DNA of 64,000 bases from Isosphaera sp. (GTDB lineage Bacteria > Planctomycetota > Planctomycetia > Gemmatales > Gemmataceae). Under the pieces are notes generated by a model that was not told where the DNA came from, searched no databases, and worked only from the letters and a program-made list of their open reading frames with translations. Every line of letters begins with the position of its first letter. The first letter of the stretch is position 1. The DNA lies in contig PNKH01000021.1 of NCBI GenBank assembly GCA_013822345.1, positions 1-64,000 of the forward strand. The letters are read 5' to 3'. The position numbers and the translations under genes are program-made. Below, piece by piece: positions 33,132-41,975 of the stretch.

Positions 33132-35720
33132 TCACCCCCCGTCGAGGTCGTCGTCGAACCGGAACACCGCGGCCGACTTCACCCCGCTGTCCGACACCGT
33201 CAGCGCCCCGACGTAGATCGTCCGCTTGCTCCCGGCCGTGACCACCGCCGGGCCGCTCAGCACCCCGTTCCCCTCCACCCCGTCCCACAAAAACCCCGGC
33301 AGCTGCTTCTCCCACACCACCTTCCCGGTGTGCGGGTTCAGGCACGCCGCCTTCCCCTCCCGGCTCACCGCGTACACCGCCACCGGCGCCCCGCCGGCCG
33401 TCGCCACCGCCGGGCAGCTGGTCACCGCCCCGCCGACTCCCGTCTTCCACCGCAGCTTCCCGGTCTTCCGGTCGAGGGCGTACACGAACCCGTCCCGGCA
33501 CCCGGCGTACACGCTGAACGCGTCGGCCGCCAGGCCGGTGTGGACCGACCGCGGCAGGTCGTACCGCCACGCCTCCTTGCCGGACTCCGCGTCCAGGCAG
33601 ACCACCGCCCCGGCCGGCTCCTTCTCCCGCACCCCGCCTTCTTCCTCGTAGTCGTGCGCGTCCGCCCCCATGTTCCCGGTGCCGACCCCGTAGTACACGG
33701 ACTTCCCGGCCGCGAGCGGGGCGCCGAACGCCCGCAGCTTCAGGTCGGTCCGCCACAGCTCCTTCCCGGTGGCGGCGTCCAGCGCGACGGCGACGTAGGA
33801 GTACAGCCCGCTGCCGACGAACACCCGGGTGCCGTCGGCGGACAGGGCCGGGGCCGCGTCGACGTGGACGCCGGCCGCCTTCCCGCCCTTGAACCGCCAC
33901 CGCTCCGCGCCGGTCGTGGCGTCGGCGGCGACCAGCCCGTCGTCCCCGGCCGGGAAGAACACCCGCCCGCCGCCGACCGCCGGCGCCCCCTCGGTGTGGC
34001 TCGCGGTCTTGAACGGCGCGGGCCACGCCGGCTTCCCGGTCGCGGCGTCGAGGCAGAACAGCCGGCAGTCCTTGTTCTCGTGCAGCCCCTCCCCGCAGTA
34101 CACCTTCCCGCCGGCCACCGTGGGGGTGCAGAACACCGGCAGGAGGTCGTCGTCCGCCTCGAACCGCCACTTCTCCTCGCCCGTCTCGCGGTCCATGCAG
34201 ACGAGCTGCCCCTCCTGCGTCGAGCGGACGAACTGCGTCCCGAAGTACAGCCGGTCGCCGGCGACGGTGACCCCGGACAGCACCTGCGTCGCCTTCTTGA
34301 CCGGGAACGTCTTCACCCCGACGAGCCGCGGGCCGATCGTCTCGGCGTCGCCCTCCGTCGTCCCGGTCGCCACCGGCCCGGACCCGGCCCGCCCGGTCGT
34401 CAGGACGGTGACGAACCCGCACAGCAGCAGAACGCCGAGCCCGACGGACTCGCCCGACAGGCTGAGCCGGACCCCCGGCGAGCCGGGAGCGTCAGCGACC
34501 GGAGGACCATCCGTCGCGGCGGTCAGCTTCCGGTATCCGGCGTACAGTCCGGCGGCGAGGGCGGCGACCCCGACGAAGATGATGTCCCGCATCGGGAGGT
34601 CGAAGTTCGCCGCCCACCCGGACTGCCAGGCGACGAGGAGGGCGACCAGCCCGACGGCCGCGGCCAGCCCGGCGAGCGTGAGCAACTCGGCCCGCCCGGG
34701 GACGGCGGTCACGGCCGGGTCGGCGGCGGCCATCCGGCGGTAGCGCCGCCCGGCCCACGACAGCCCGACCGCGGTGACGAGCATCAGGTACAGGGTGAAC
34801 GCGGTCGGCCCGGCCCACCACGAGGCCGGCAGGGCCTCCGGCCAGTAGGACCGGACCAGCCAGTAGATGAAGGCGAAGGTGGTGTTCAGGCTGGCGACGA
34901 CCAGGAACGCCCGCCACCGCTTCATCCCGACCGCGAGCCGGGCGGCCAGCCCGGGGAACAGGGCCGCCAGCACCGCCAGCGGCCCGACCAGGGCGAGCGA
35001 CGGGATGACGCCGAACAGGGCCGGCGAACCACCCCCGTTTAGCCGCGACCCGGAGTCCGCGGAGGGGGGCGCGGGCGCCGACGTCGCGCTCCCCTCCGCG
35101 GACTCCGGGTCGCGGCTAAACGGGGCGTCGCCGCACTTCCCGTCCTTCTTCTCCGCCGGCGGCCCGTACCCGGGCTTCTCCTTCTCGTCCGGGGCCGGCG
35201 GCTTCGCCCGCTTCGCCAGCCCGTCCTCGACCGCCTTCACCAGCTCCGCCGACGTCCCCTTGAACGTCCGCCGGAGGAACGGCTCGCCGTTCTGGAACGC
35301 CCACCGCACCACCTTGTCGGCCTCGTCCTCCGTCCCCTGAACGGAGAACCACGACCCCTCCACGAACGCCTTCGCGTTGTACCGCTTGCCGCGCTTGCTG
35401 ACGAAGAACACCACCTTCCGGTCGCCGCCGAGCCGGTCGAGCACGGTCTTCGTGTCGCCCGCCTTCTTCGCCTCGTCGTTCCCGGTCATGTTCACCGGCA
35501 GGCGGTCGAACGGCGGGTCGCCCTTCAGCTTCTTCTCGACCGTGAACACCGCCGACGGCTTGTCCGGGTCGAGCTTCCCGACCGCGGCGACGAAGATGAA
35601 GTCGTCCCCGTCGAGCACCTCGGCGAGCGGGGTGAGTTTGGTGATGACGGCCGGGGCGGGGGCGGCGGGCAGGAGCAGGGCCGCGAGCGCCAGGGCGGCG
35701 CGGGGGCGGGTCAGGCGCAT
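33132..35720 (-). CDS. PQQ-type beta-propeller protein with membrane region
   Basis: 862 residues. Signal peptide to about 24, then an extracytoplasmic alpha/beta domain (GDDFIFVAAVGKLDPD, KKVVFFVSKRGKRYN-like) to about 185, six hydrophobic segments between 236 and 445, and a propeller from about 460 to the end with blades such as QLVCMDRETGEEKWRFEADD, LFCLDAATGKPAWPAPF, VALDAATGKELWRTDL and VVCLDAESGKEAWRYDL. Residues about 200-229 are encoded by a family K palindrome and residues about 405-415 by half a family C palindrome. Precedes the zinc-ribbon gene. Substrate not known. Confidence 0.85.
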   Translation of the reverse strand: MRLTRPRAALALAALLLPAAPAPAVITKLTPLAEVLDGDDFIFVAAVGKLDPDKPSAVFTVEKKLKGDPPFDRLPVNMTGNDEAKKAGDTKTVLDRLGGDRKVVFFVSKRGKRYNAKAFVEGSWFSVQGTEDEADKVVRWAFQNGEPFLRRTFKGTSAELVKAVEDGLAKRAKPPAPDEKEKPGYGPPAEKKDGKCGDAPFSRDPESAEGSATSAPAPPSADSGSRLNGGGSPALFGVIPSLALVGPLAVLAALFPGLAARLAVGMKRWRAFLVVASLNTTFAFIYWLVRSYWPEALPASWWAGPTAFTLYLMLVTAVGLSWAGRRYRRMAAADPAVTAVPGRAELLTLAGLAAAVGLVALLVAWQSGWAANFDLPMRDIIFVGVAALAAGLYAGYRKLTAATDGPPVADAPGSPGVRLSLSGESVGLGVLLLCGFVTVLTTGRAGSGPVATGTTEGDAETIGPRLVGVKTFPVKKATQVLSGVTVAGDRLYFGTQFVRSTQEGQLVCMDRETGEEKWRFEADDDLLPVFCTPTVAGGKVYCGEGLHENKDCRLFCLDAATGKPAWPAPFKTASHTEGAPAVGGGRVFFPAGDDGLVAADATTGAERWRFKGGKAAGVHVDAAPALSADGTRVFVGSGLYSYVAVALDAATGKELWRTDLKLRAFGAPLAAGKSVYYGVGTGNMGADAHDYEEEGGVREKEPAGAVVCLDAESGKEAWRYDLPRSVHTGLAADAFSVYAGCRDGFVYALDRKTGKLRWKTGVGGAVTSCPAVATAGGAPVAVYAVSREGKAACLNPHTGKVVWEKQLPGFLWDGVEGNGVLSGPAVVTAGSKRTIYVGALTVSDSGVKSAAVFRFDDDLDGG
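34475..34506. repeat. Half of a family C palindrome inside a gene
   Basis: About 32 bp identical in core to the family C left arm, without its partner. In frame in the PQQ-propeller gene and placed between two membrane segments. Confidence 0.7.
35034..35124. repeat. In-frame palindrome inside a gene, family K
   Basis: Perfect 34-bp arms 35034-35067 and 35091-35124 around 23 bases, core AGCCGCGACCCGGAGTCCGC. It encodes a Ser/Pro/Gly/Asp-rich linker between the extracytoplasmic domain and the first membrane helix of the PQQ protein. Confidence 0.92.
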
Positions 35721-35787
35721 GGGGTGGGTCCCGGCGGGGCGGCAGCGGTCCGAACTAGTGTAACTCGCGCCCGGGGGAAAGGCACCA

Positions 35788-35849
35788 CGTCCGAGCCCGA
35801 GCGCCAGCGAGGGGCCGGCGCCACCCTCGCTGGCGCTCGGGCTCGGACG
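35788..35849. repeat. Palindromic repeat, family B
   Basis: 26-bp perfect arms 35788-35813 and 35824-35849, just after the mutL stop, so a probable terminator. Confidence 0.9.
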
Positions 35850-35855
35850 GGTTCT

Positions 35856-37754
35856 TCACGCCCGGCGGAACTGCTTGTCCAGCTCCTGCCGGCTGAACAG
35901 CAGCGACGTCGGCCGGCCGTGCGGGCAGTGGTGCGAGTCCTCGGCGAGCTGCCGCAGGTGCAGCAGGTGGGCGATCTCCTCCGGCGTCAGCCGGTCCCCG
36001 GCCTTCACCGCCGCCTTGCACGCCATCGTCGCGGTCAGCAGGTGGAGCATCGCGTCGCGCGTCGGCGGCCGCTCCTTCGTCAGGAGATGATCGACGACGC
36101 CCTGGAAGATGACGTGCGGCGGCTTCCGCCCGAGCAGCGACGGGTAGCTCGACAGCAGCACCGTGTTCCCGCCGAAGTCGGACACCTCCAGCCCGAGTTC
36201 CTTCAGCGCGTCGGCGGCCTCCAGCACCAGCGCCGCCTGCTCCGCCGGCAGGTCGATCGGCTCCGGGATGAGGAGCCGCTGGACTTCGAGCTGCCCGGCC
36301 CGGATCCGCCGCCGCAGCTGCTCGAACAGGATCCGCTCGTGCAGGGCGTGCTGGTCGATCACCAGCATCCCCTCCGGCGTCTCCAGCACCAGGTACGCGT
36401 CCTGGATCTGGATCGCGGACCGCGGCGGCGCGGACGGGAGGTCGGCGAGGGGCGGCGGGGCGAAGTCCGGCGCGGGCGGCTCGTCCGGGACGGCCGGCGT
36501 ACTCCCTTCCGGCGGTGCGACCGGGCGTCCCGGCTCGCGGACCGGCTCCCGGGGCGGCGGCTCCCACGGGGCGACGGTCCGGCCCGACACCTCGGCCCGC
36601 GGCGACGCGGCCGCCGGGAACGGCACCTGCGGGCCGAGGTCGGCTTCGACCGTCGGCCGGGTGAACAGCCCCGGTTCCGGCGTCGTGTCCCGCCGGATTT
36701 CCGACTCCTGACCCCCGACCCCCGACTCCGGACTCCCGAGAGGCGTCGTCAGCCGGGGAACCAGGTTCTCGCGCAAGAGCCGGCCCTTCACCGCCGCCCG
36801 CACCAGCGAGTAGATCAGGGAGTTCTCCTGGAACCGCACCTCCGCCTTCGTCGGGTGGACGTTCACGTCCACCTTGTCCGGCGGGACGGTGAGGTACAGG
36901 AACCCGACCGCGTACCGGCCGGTCATCAGCAGCCCGCGGAACGCCTCCTGCAGGGCGTGGGCGACGCTCCGGTCGCGGAACCACCGGCCGTTCACGAACA
37001 GGTACTGCAGCTTCGCGTTCCCGCGGTCGCACCCCGGGTCGGCGACGTGGCCCCTCAGCCGGACCGGGCCGGGGCCGGTGTCGATCTCGTACAGGGCGTC
37101 GCGGACCTCGCCGCCGAAGAACAGCGCGACCCGGTCGAGCAGCGCGGCGGACGCCGGGATGTCGTACACGAGCCGGCCGTTGTGCCGGAGGGTGAGGTGG
37201 AGGGCGGGGTTGGCGAGGGCCAGCCGGGTGACCGCCTCGCAGACGTGCCCGAGTTCCGTCGCCGTGCTCTTGAGGAACTTCTTCCGGACCGGGACGTTGA
37301 AGAACAGGTGGCGGACCTCGACCCGCGTCCCGGGCGACCCGTTCCACGGCCGGACCGCCGTCAGCTCCCCGCCGTCGCACCGCAGCTCCGCCCCGCACGG
37401 CTGGTCCGGCGGGCGCGATTGCAGGGTGACCTGCCCGACCCCGGCGATCGAGGCGAGGGCCTCGCCGCGGAACCCCATCGTCCCGACCGCGAACAGGTCG
37501 TCGGCGGTGCGGAGCTTGCTGGTGGCGTGTTGGGCGAACGCCAGCGGCAGGTCGTCGGCCGCGATCCCGCACCCGTCGTCCACGACCCGGATCAGGTCGA
37601 CCCCGCCGGCGTCGAGGTCGACGTCGATCCGGGTGGCCCCGGCGTCGACGGCGTTCTCGAGCAGCTCCTTGACGACGGACGCCGGCCGCTCGATCACCTC
37701 GCCGGCGGCGATCTTGTTGACGACGTCCGGGGGGAGTTGGTGGATTCGGGGCAT
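35856..37754 (-). CDS. mutL: DNA mismatch repair protein MutL (endonuclease type)
   Basis: 632 residues from ATG at 37754. GHKL ATPase that links MutS to repair. N-terminal motifs: VKELLENAVDAGATRIDVD, RVVDDGCGI, AFAQHATSKL and GFRGEALASIAGV. The C-terminal domain carries the metal-binding DQHALHERILFE (about 467-478), ACKAAVKAGDRL and CPHGRPT, so it is the nicking kind found in organisms without MutH. The linker at about 340-355 (GSPESGVGGQESEIR) is encoded by a low-complexity GACTCC-type repeat. No mutS nearby. Confidence 0.96.
   Translation of the reverse strand: MPRIHQLPPDVVNKIAAGEVIERPASVVKELLENAVDAGATRIDVDLDAGGVDLIRVVDDGCGIAADDLPLAFAQHATSKLRTADDLFAVGTMGFRGEALASIAGVGQVTLQSRPPDQPCGAELRCDGGELTAVRPWNGSPGTRVEVRHLFFNVPVRKKFLKSTATELGHVCEAVTRLALANPALHLTLRHNGRLVYDIPASAALLDRVALFFGGEVRDALYEIDTGPGPVRLRGHVADPGCDRGNAKLQYLFVNGRWFRDRSVAHALQEAFRGLLMTGRYAVGFLYLTVPPDKVDVNVHPTKAEVRFQENSLIYSLVRAAVKGRLLRENLVPRLTTPLGSPESGVGGQESEIRRDTTPEPGLFTRPTVEADLGPQVPFPAAASPRAEVSGRTVAPWEPPPREPVREPGRPVAPPEGSTPAVPDEPPAPDFAPPPLADLPSAPPRSAIQIQDAYLVLETPEGMLVIDQHALHERILFEQLRRRIRAGQLEVQRLLIPEPIDLPAEQAALVLEAADALKELGLEVSDFGGNTVLLSSYPSLLGRKPPHVIFQGVVDHLLTKERPPTRDAMLHLLTATMACKAAVKAGDRLTPEEIAHLLHLRQLAEDSHHCPHGRPTSLLFSRQELDKQFRRA
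36702..36737 (-). repeat. GACTCC/GACCCC microrepeat in the MutL linker
   Basis: Short degenerate tandem, units GACTCCTGACC, GACCCCCGACTCC and GACTCC, in frame inside mutL at the flexible linker. Confidence 0.65.
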
Positions 37755-37760
37755 CGTTTG

Positions 37761-37856
37761 GTAGGGTGGGCCGAGCCCGGCTCTGCGGGCGAGTCCCACC
37801 GGACGGAGGCGGTGGTGGGCCGAGCCCGGCGAAGTGCCGGGCTCGGCCCACCCTAC
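37761..37856. repeat. Inverted repeat, family G
   Basis: Outer GTAGGGTGGGCCGAGCCCGG (37761-37780) with its mirror ending at 37856, plus a strong inner hairpin 37814-37851. Lies in the mutL leader, between mutL and the next, divergent gene. Confidence 0.8.
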
Positions 37857-37948
37857 GGAGGTCGGAGGTAGTATCGCGGCCCGGGGCGGAGGGCGGAAGC
37901 CCGGTTGGGGGGCTTGCCGGCCGGCGCTACAGTGGGTGGAGGTGCCGG

Positions 37949-38296
37949 ATGCCGCCGGAACGCCAACTCGGGTCGTCGATCGCCGCCGCGGTGCGGGCGC
38001 TGTTGGACGGCGACTTCTCGGCCGCCGGGCCGGTCCTGGACTGGCTCGGGGAGCACCGGCCGGAGGACGCGGGGCACTTCCGGTCGCTGGTCGGGTTCCT
38101 GGCGGCCGGGACGTTCGCCCGGCCGGCGCACCCCGGGGCGCTGCGGCCGGGCGACTGGGACGACTTCCGGCACGGGCTGACGGCGCTGTTCTGGTTCGAG
38201 CTGTACACTGCCGACAGCACCTGGGCGGCGCTGACCGAGGCGGTCGGGCGGCTGAAGGCCGGCGGGCCGCGGGCGTTCGGGTTCACCGGCGGGTGA
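37949..38296 (+). CDS. Small helical protein, unknown function
   Basis: 115 residues from ATG at 37949. Helical and mostly hydrophilic: LGSSIAAAVRALLDGDF, LDWLGEHRPEDAGHF and FELYTADSTWAALTEAVGRL, reminiscent of a single TPR-like repeat pair. No motif of an enzyme. I do not recognise the family. Confidence 0.6.
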   Translation: MPPERQLGSSIAAAVRALLDGDFSAAGPVLDWLGEHRPEDAGHFRSLVGFLAAGTFARPAHPGALRPGDWDDFRHGLTALFWFELYTADSTWAALTEAVGRLKAGGPRAFGFTGG

Positions 38297-38309
38297 GGGC
38301 GTTATGGGC

Positions 38310-38849
38310 TCACACCAGGGCGGACAGCGTCAACTTGCGGCCGACGGCGGCGGCGTACACCCCTAGCGTCTTCCACGTCGGGTTGGTGAGCATGCCCGTT
38401 TCGAGCCGGGACAGGGTTTCGGCCGCCAACCCGGTCCTCTCGGCTACCTGTGCCAGGGTCAACCCGGCCGCGAGGCGGGCCTCCCGAAGTTGTCGGATGC
38501 ACGCTTGTAGCTGGAAGTAGAACGGGGCCGCGTCGGCGAGTTCCCCTGGGGTCAGCACCTCCCCGACGCCGGGCTTGCGGGCCAGCCTCGCCCGCAACTC
38601 CTTGGCCCGCTCCCTCACGTCGGCCGGAACGACACCGACGAGCGTCCCACGGGACGCCCCCAGCCCGCCAACCCGGGAGGGCAGCGCGACGGAGGCTCCC
38701 GCGGGCAGAGCGGCCTTCCCCGCCAGTACGTCCCGGATTACCACCCACTTCGAGGCACCCTTCTTGGCGGGCTTCTTCCCCGGTTTAGGCGGCCGAGGCT
38801 TAGACTTCGGAACGGGCACCTTGGCCTGGACTTTTCGGACCGTCGGCAT
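38310..38849 (-). CDS. XRE-family helix-turn-helix protein, probable antitoxin
   Basis: 179 residues from ATG at 38849; GTG at 38858 would add three, but GGGGGGTGAG is a good Shine-Dalgarno for the ATG. The N-terminal 40 residues are Lys/Pro-rich (KPRPPKPGKKPAKKG). Then an alpha-helical middle, and a C-terminal HTH: LREARLAAGLTLAQVAERTG and LAAETLSRLETGMLTNP. Located 19 nt after a BrnT-like toxin gene on the same strand; the order toxin then antitoxin fits a HigBA- or BrnTA-like module. Confidence 0.8.
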   Translation of the reverse strand: MPTVRKVQAKVPVPKSKPRPPKPGKKPAKKGASKWVVIRDVLAGKAALPAGASVALPSRVGGLGASRGTLVGVVPADVRERAKELRARLARKPGVGEVLTPGELADAAPFYFQLQACIRQLREARLAAGLTLAQVAERTGLAAETLSRLETGMLTNPTWKTLGVYAAAVGRKLTLSALV

Positions 38850-38867
38850 CGTTCTCACCCCCCCGGA

Positions 38868-39137
38868 TCACGCCGGTTCGGGAACCTCGTACGCGGTGAT
38901 CGGATACACCGCGAGCGGGTCTTCATCGACCACATCCCAGGCCACGATGATGTGCTTGCCGGTACTGGTCCACCCGAACTTGCACGGCCGGCCGCTGGAC
39001 TGACTCACCCCAACGGGCAGGGCCGGGTCGAGCAGGACACCGTCGACCTCCTCGGGGGTCAGGCCGTGTTCGGCGACGTGAGCGGTGTTCCCGTCCGGGT
39101 CGTCGGGCAAGTCCCAGAAGACGGTGGCGTCTCCCAT
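38868..39137 (-). CDS. BrnT-like toxin of a toxin-antitoxin pair
   Basis: 89 residues. Reads MGDATVFWDLPDDPDGNTAH, VAEHGLTPEEVDGVLLDP, then a strand-rich C-terminal half GRPCKFGWTSTGKHIIVAWD and VYPITAYEVPEPA. This fits the RelE-fold BrnT-like proteins: an N-terminal helix with H, E and the GxT-x-GKxxxV strand. Followed by an XRE protein, the usual partner. BrnT normally pairs with a BrnA ribbon-helix-helix, so the XRE partner is less usual. Confidence 0.65.
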   Translation of the reverse strand: MGDATVFWDLPDDPDGNTAHVAEHGLTPEEVDGVLLDPALPVGVSQSSGRPCKFGWTSTGKHIIVAWDVVDEDPLAVYPITAYEVPEPA

Positions 39138-39195
39138 CCCGGGCCCCCGGCGGTTGATGTGACGTTACCATCAATGACTTAAAAGTCAACACTGT

Positions 39196-40590
39196 TCAGT
39201 CGCCCTTACGGACGGCCTCTTTCTTCCACTCCCCGAGTTTGCGGTACAGCGTCCGTTCGGCGATCCCGAGCACCCGGGCCGCCTCCTCCCGGTTCCCCCC
39301 GGTCAGCTCCAGCGCCCGCTCCGTGTAGTACCGCTCCACCTCCTCCAGCGGCCGCCCGACCAGATGATCCGGCCCCGCCGCCGGCCCCGACCCCCCCGGC
39401 ACCCCGTGCGGCCGAACCCCGGCGTCCTCCGGCAGGTCGTCCAGCCCCAGCTCGCCGTCGAGGTCGAGCACCACCATGCTGTCGAGCAGGTTCCGCAGCT
39501 CCCGCACGTTCCCCGGCCAGTCGTACCCCTCGAACGCCTTCCACGTCGCCGCCGCCACCTTCGGCACCGGCTTCCCGTACCGCTTCGCCAGGTCCCTCAG
39601 GAAGTGGGCGGCCAGCTGCGGCACGTCCTCCCGCCGCTCCCGCAGCGTCGGCAGCCGGATCGTCCCGACCTTCAGCCGGAAGTACAGGTCCTGGCGGAAC
39701 CGCCCGGCCTCCACCTCCTTCTGCAGGTCCTTGTTCGTCGCCGCCACCACCCGCACGTCGACCGTCACCGGGGCGTTCGCCCCGATCCGCACCACCTCGC
39801 CGTTCTCCAGCACCCGCAGCAGCTTCGCCTGGAGCGACGGCGGCATGTCCCCGATCTCGTCCAGGAACAGCGTCCCGCCGTGGGCGTACTCGAACCGCCC
39901 CTTGCGCTGGCCCTTCGCCCCGGTGAACGACCCGTCCTCGTGCCCGAACATCTCGTCGTCGAGCAGGTTCTCGTTCAGGGCGGCGCAGTTCACCGCGACG
40001 AACGGCTTCGCCCGCCGCGGGCTGTTCGCGTGCAGCGCCTTGGCCACCAGCTCCTTCCCGGTCCCGTTCTCCCCGAGCACCAGGACCGACGCGGTGGTCG
40101 GGGCGTACGCCCGCAGCAGTTGCACCACCCGCTGCATCCGCGGGCCGTTCCCGACCACCCCCTCGAACCCGAACTTCTCGTCCAGCTGCCGCCGCAGGTC
40201 GCGGACCGTCCGGACCCGCTCGGCCGACTTGTCCACGACCGCCCGGAGTTCGGCCAGGTCGAGCGGCTTCTGGAGGTAGTGCGACGCCCCGAGCTTCATC
40301 GCCTCGACCGCGGTCTTGACGTCGGCGAACCCGGTGACGACGAACACCTCGGCGTCTGGCCGGGCCTGCCGGCAGCGGCGGACCACCTCCAGCCCGTCGA
40401 GGTCGGCCATCCGCAGGTCGGTGAGGACGACGTCGAACGGCTCCTGCTCCAGGCGGGCGACCCCCGCCTTGCCGGTGGTGCAGACGGCGCAGGCGTGGCC
40501 GCGCCGCTCCAGGCTCTCGGCGATGGTCTCGGCGAGGGCGCGGTCGTCGTCGATGACCAGGACCCGGAGCGGCTCGGGCGGTACGGACAT
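39196..40590 (-). CDS. Sigma-54-dependent NtrC-family response regulator
   Basis: 464 residues. Receiver domain with phosphoacceptor Asp58 (VVLTDLRM) and Lys108 (YLQKPLDL). AAA domain: GENGTGKE at 173-180, sigma-54 contact loop GSFTGA at 220-225 (normally GAFTGA), LFLDEIGDM near 241. C-terminal Fis-type HTH (ELTGGNREEAARVLGIAER). It would turn on sigma-54 genes after phosphorylation. No sensor kinase is adjacent, so the partner is elsewhere. Confidence 0.95.
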   Translation of the reverse strand: MSVPPEPLRVLVIDDDRALAETIAESLERRGHACAVCTTGKAGVARLEQEPFDVVLTDLRMADLDGLEVVRRCRQARPDAEVFVVTGFADVKTAVEAMKLGASHYLQKPLDLAELRAVVDKSAERVRTVRDLRRQLDEKFGFEGVVGNGPRMQRVVQLLRAYAPTTASVLVLGENGTGKELVAKALHANSPRRAKPFVAVNCAALNENLLDDEMFGHEDGSFTGAKGQRKGRFEYAHGGTLFLDEIGDMPPSLQAKLLRVLENGEVVRIGANAPVTVDVRVVAATNKDLQKEVEAGRFRQDLYFRLKVGTIRLPTLRERREDVPQLAAHFLRDLAKRYGKPVPKVAAATWKAFEGYDWPGNVRELRNLLDSMVVLDLDGELGLDDLPEDAGVRPHGVPGGSGPAAGPDHLVGRPLEEVERYYTERALELTGGNREEAARVLGIAERTLYRKLGEWKKEAVRKGD

Positions 40591-40711
40591 GGGGGGACCT
40601 TTCGCGGGGCGTCCGGGTTAGTGTACCAAACGGGTGGCCGCTTCCCCCCGCCCCCGCCGCCGCGTATCCTCGTGGGTGACCCGCCCGCCGTCGCGCCCGG
40701 AGTTCCCCACC

Positions 40712-41737
40712 ATGATCCGCCCCCGCCTCGCGGCCCTCGTCGCCACCGCCGCCGCCGTCACCGCCGTCGCCCTGGTCGGGCAGGCCGAGCCGAAGACCGC
40801 CGCCGGGAAGATGCAGGCCGCCGCCGGCAAGTTCCTCGCCGCCCTCACCCCGGAGCAGAAGGCCAAGGCGACGTTCGCGTTCGACGACCCGCACCGGACC
40901 AGGTGGTTCTTCACCCCGCAGCAGGACAAGGAGAAGAAGTTCACCCGGAAGGGGGCCCGGCTGGAGGAGATGACCGACGCCCAGCGGGCGGCGGCCCTCG
41001 ACCTGCTCCGCACCGGGCTGTCGGCGAAGGGGTACGAGCAGGCGACCGCGATCGTCGGGCTGGAGACCCTGCTCGGCCAGCTGGAGGGCGGCAAGGGGGC
41101 GATGGTGCGGAACCCGAACTGGTACTTCGTCAGCGTGTTCGGCGACCCGGCCGGGTCCGGGAAGTGGGGGTGGCGGTTCGAGGGCCACCACCTGTCGGTC
41201 AACTACACCCTCGACAAGGGCGAGGTGACCTCGGCCACCCCGCTGCTGTTCGGGGTGAACCCGGCGGAGGTGAAGGCCGGGGAGAAGAAGGGCCTGCGGG
41301 TGACGCCGGAGATCGAGGACCAGGCCCGGGCGCTGATCAAGTCGCTGACCCCGGAACAGGATAAGGTCGCGAAGCAGCCGAAGGAGTTCTCCGAGATCAA
41401 GGAGGGCCAGCCGGACGCGGCCGTCGGCGGCCCGGTCGGGGTGACCGCCGACAAGCTGACCGCGGACCAGCGGGCGACGCTGGCGAAGCTGCTGGCGGCG
41501 TACACCGACCGGATGCCGGCGGACCTGGCCGCGGCCGAGGGGAAGCGGGCCGCGGAGACGCCGCCGGAGAAGCTGTACTTCGGGTACAGCGGCAGCCCGG
41601 AGCCGGGGAAGCCGTACACCTACCGGGTGCAGGCCCCGGGGTTCGTGGTCGAGTTCCTGAACGTCCAGGCGGACTCGGCGAAGAACCCGGCGAACCACAT
41701 CCACAGCGCGTGGCGGCGGCTCCCGGCGGACTTCTGA
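40712..41737 (+). CDS. DUF3500-type secreted protein
   Basis: 341 residues from ATG at 40712 with a signal peptide (LAALVATAAAVTAVALVGQA). DUF3500 proteins are extracytoplasmic, of unknown function. Seen here: LTPEQKAKATFAFDDPHR, WFFTPQQ, WGWRFEGHHLSVNYTL, TPLLFGVNPAEVK, and C-terminal FVVEFLNVQ plus NHIHSAWR, all of the family. Precedes the c-di-GMP riboswitch region; a hairpin at 41780-41806 may end it. Confidence 0.85.
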   Translation: MIRPRLAALVATAAAVTAVALVGQAEPKTAAGKMQAAAGKFLAALTPEQKAKATFAFDDPHRTRWFFTPQQDKEKKFTRKGARLEEMTDAQRAAALDLLRTGLSAKGYEQATAIVGLETLLGQLEGGKGAMVRNPNWYFVSVFGDPAGSGKWGWRFEGHHLSVNYTLDKGEVTSATPLLFGVNPAEVKAGEKKGLRVTPEIEDQARALIKSLTPEQDKVAKQPKEFSEIKEGQPDAAVGGPVGVTADKLTADQRATLAKLLAAYTDRMPADLAAAEGKRAAETPPEKLYFGYSGSPEPGKPYTYRVQAPGFVVEFLNVQADSAKNPANHIHSAWRRLPADF

Positions 41738-41760
41738 CCCGGCCGACCCGAAACGCGCTC

Positions 41761-41806
41761 TACACTAACGGCAGCGAACGGCCGGGCCAGTTCTGGTGGC
41801 CCGGCC
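41761..41806 (+). promoter_or_regulatory. Possible -10 and leader hairpin before the riboswitch
   Basis: TACACT at 41761-41766 could be a -10 box for the riboswitch transcript; no good -35 is seen at 17 bp. A 10-bp hairpin at 41780-41806 (arms GGCCGGGCCA) lies between it and the riboswitch, and could instead terminate the DUF3500 gene. Confidence 0.35.
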
Positions 41807-41839
41807 GGGGGCGGACCCCGGCGCGTCCGGGGGGCACGC

Positions 41840-41946
41840 ACACCTTTCATCCTCGAAAGGGCAAACCCGCCGCGAGGCGGGGGCGCAAAGCCACGGGCCT
41901 CCGGCCGCCCCACTCACACGGCCGGAGGTCGCCTGGTTGCCGAAGG
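41840..41946 (+). promoter_or_regulatory. Cyclic-di-GMP-I (GEMM-I) riboswitch
   Basis: Matches the GEMM-I consensus in order: GGGCAAACC (41859-41867), a P2 stem CCCGCC-GCGA-GGCGGG with a GNRA tetraloop, the conserved GGCGCAAAGCC (41882-41892), a P3 stem GGGCCTCCGGCC...GGCCGGAGGT, then GGTTGCC (41935-41941) pairing with GGCAAACC to close P1. A short hairpin at 41843-41860 precedes the aptamer. The ligand c-di-GMP is known for the class. A strong hairpin follows at 41976. Confidence 0.88.
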
Positions 41947-41975
41947 GACGGGCGGTGAAAACCTGTCCATCCCGG

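Noticed and set aside
35724-37871. 715-codon plus-strand frame over mutL
   Set aside because: Low-complexity shadow of a certain gene on the other strand.
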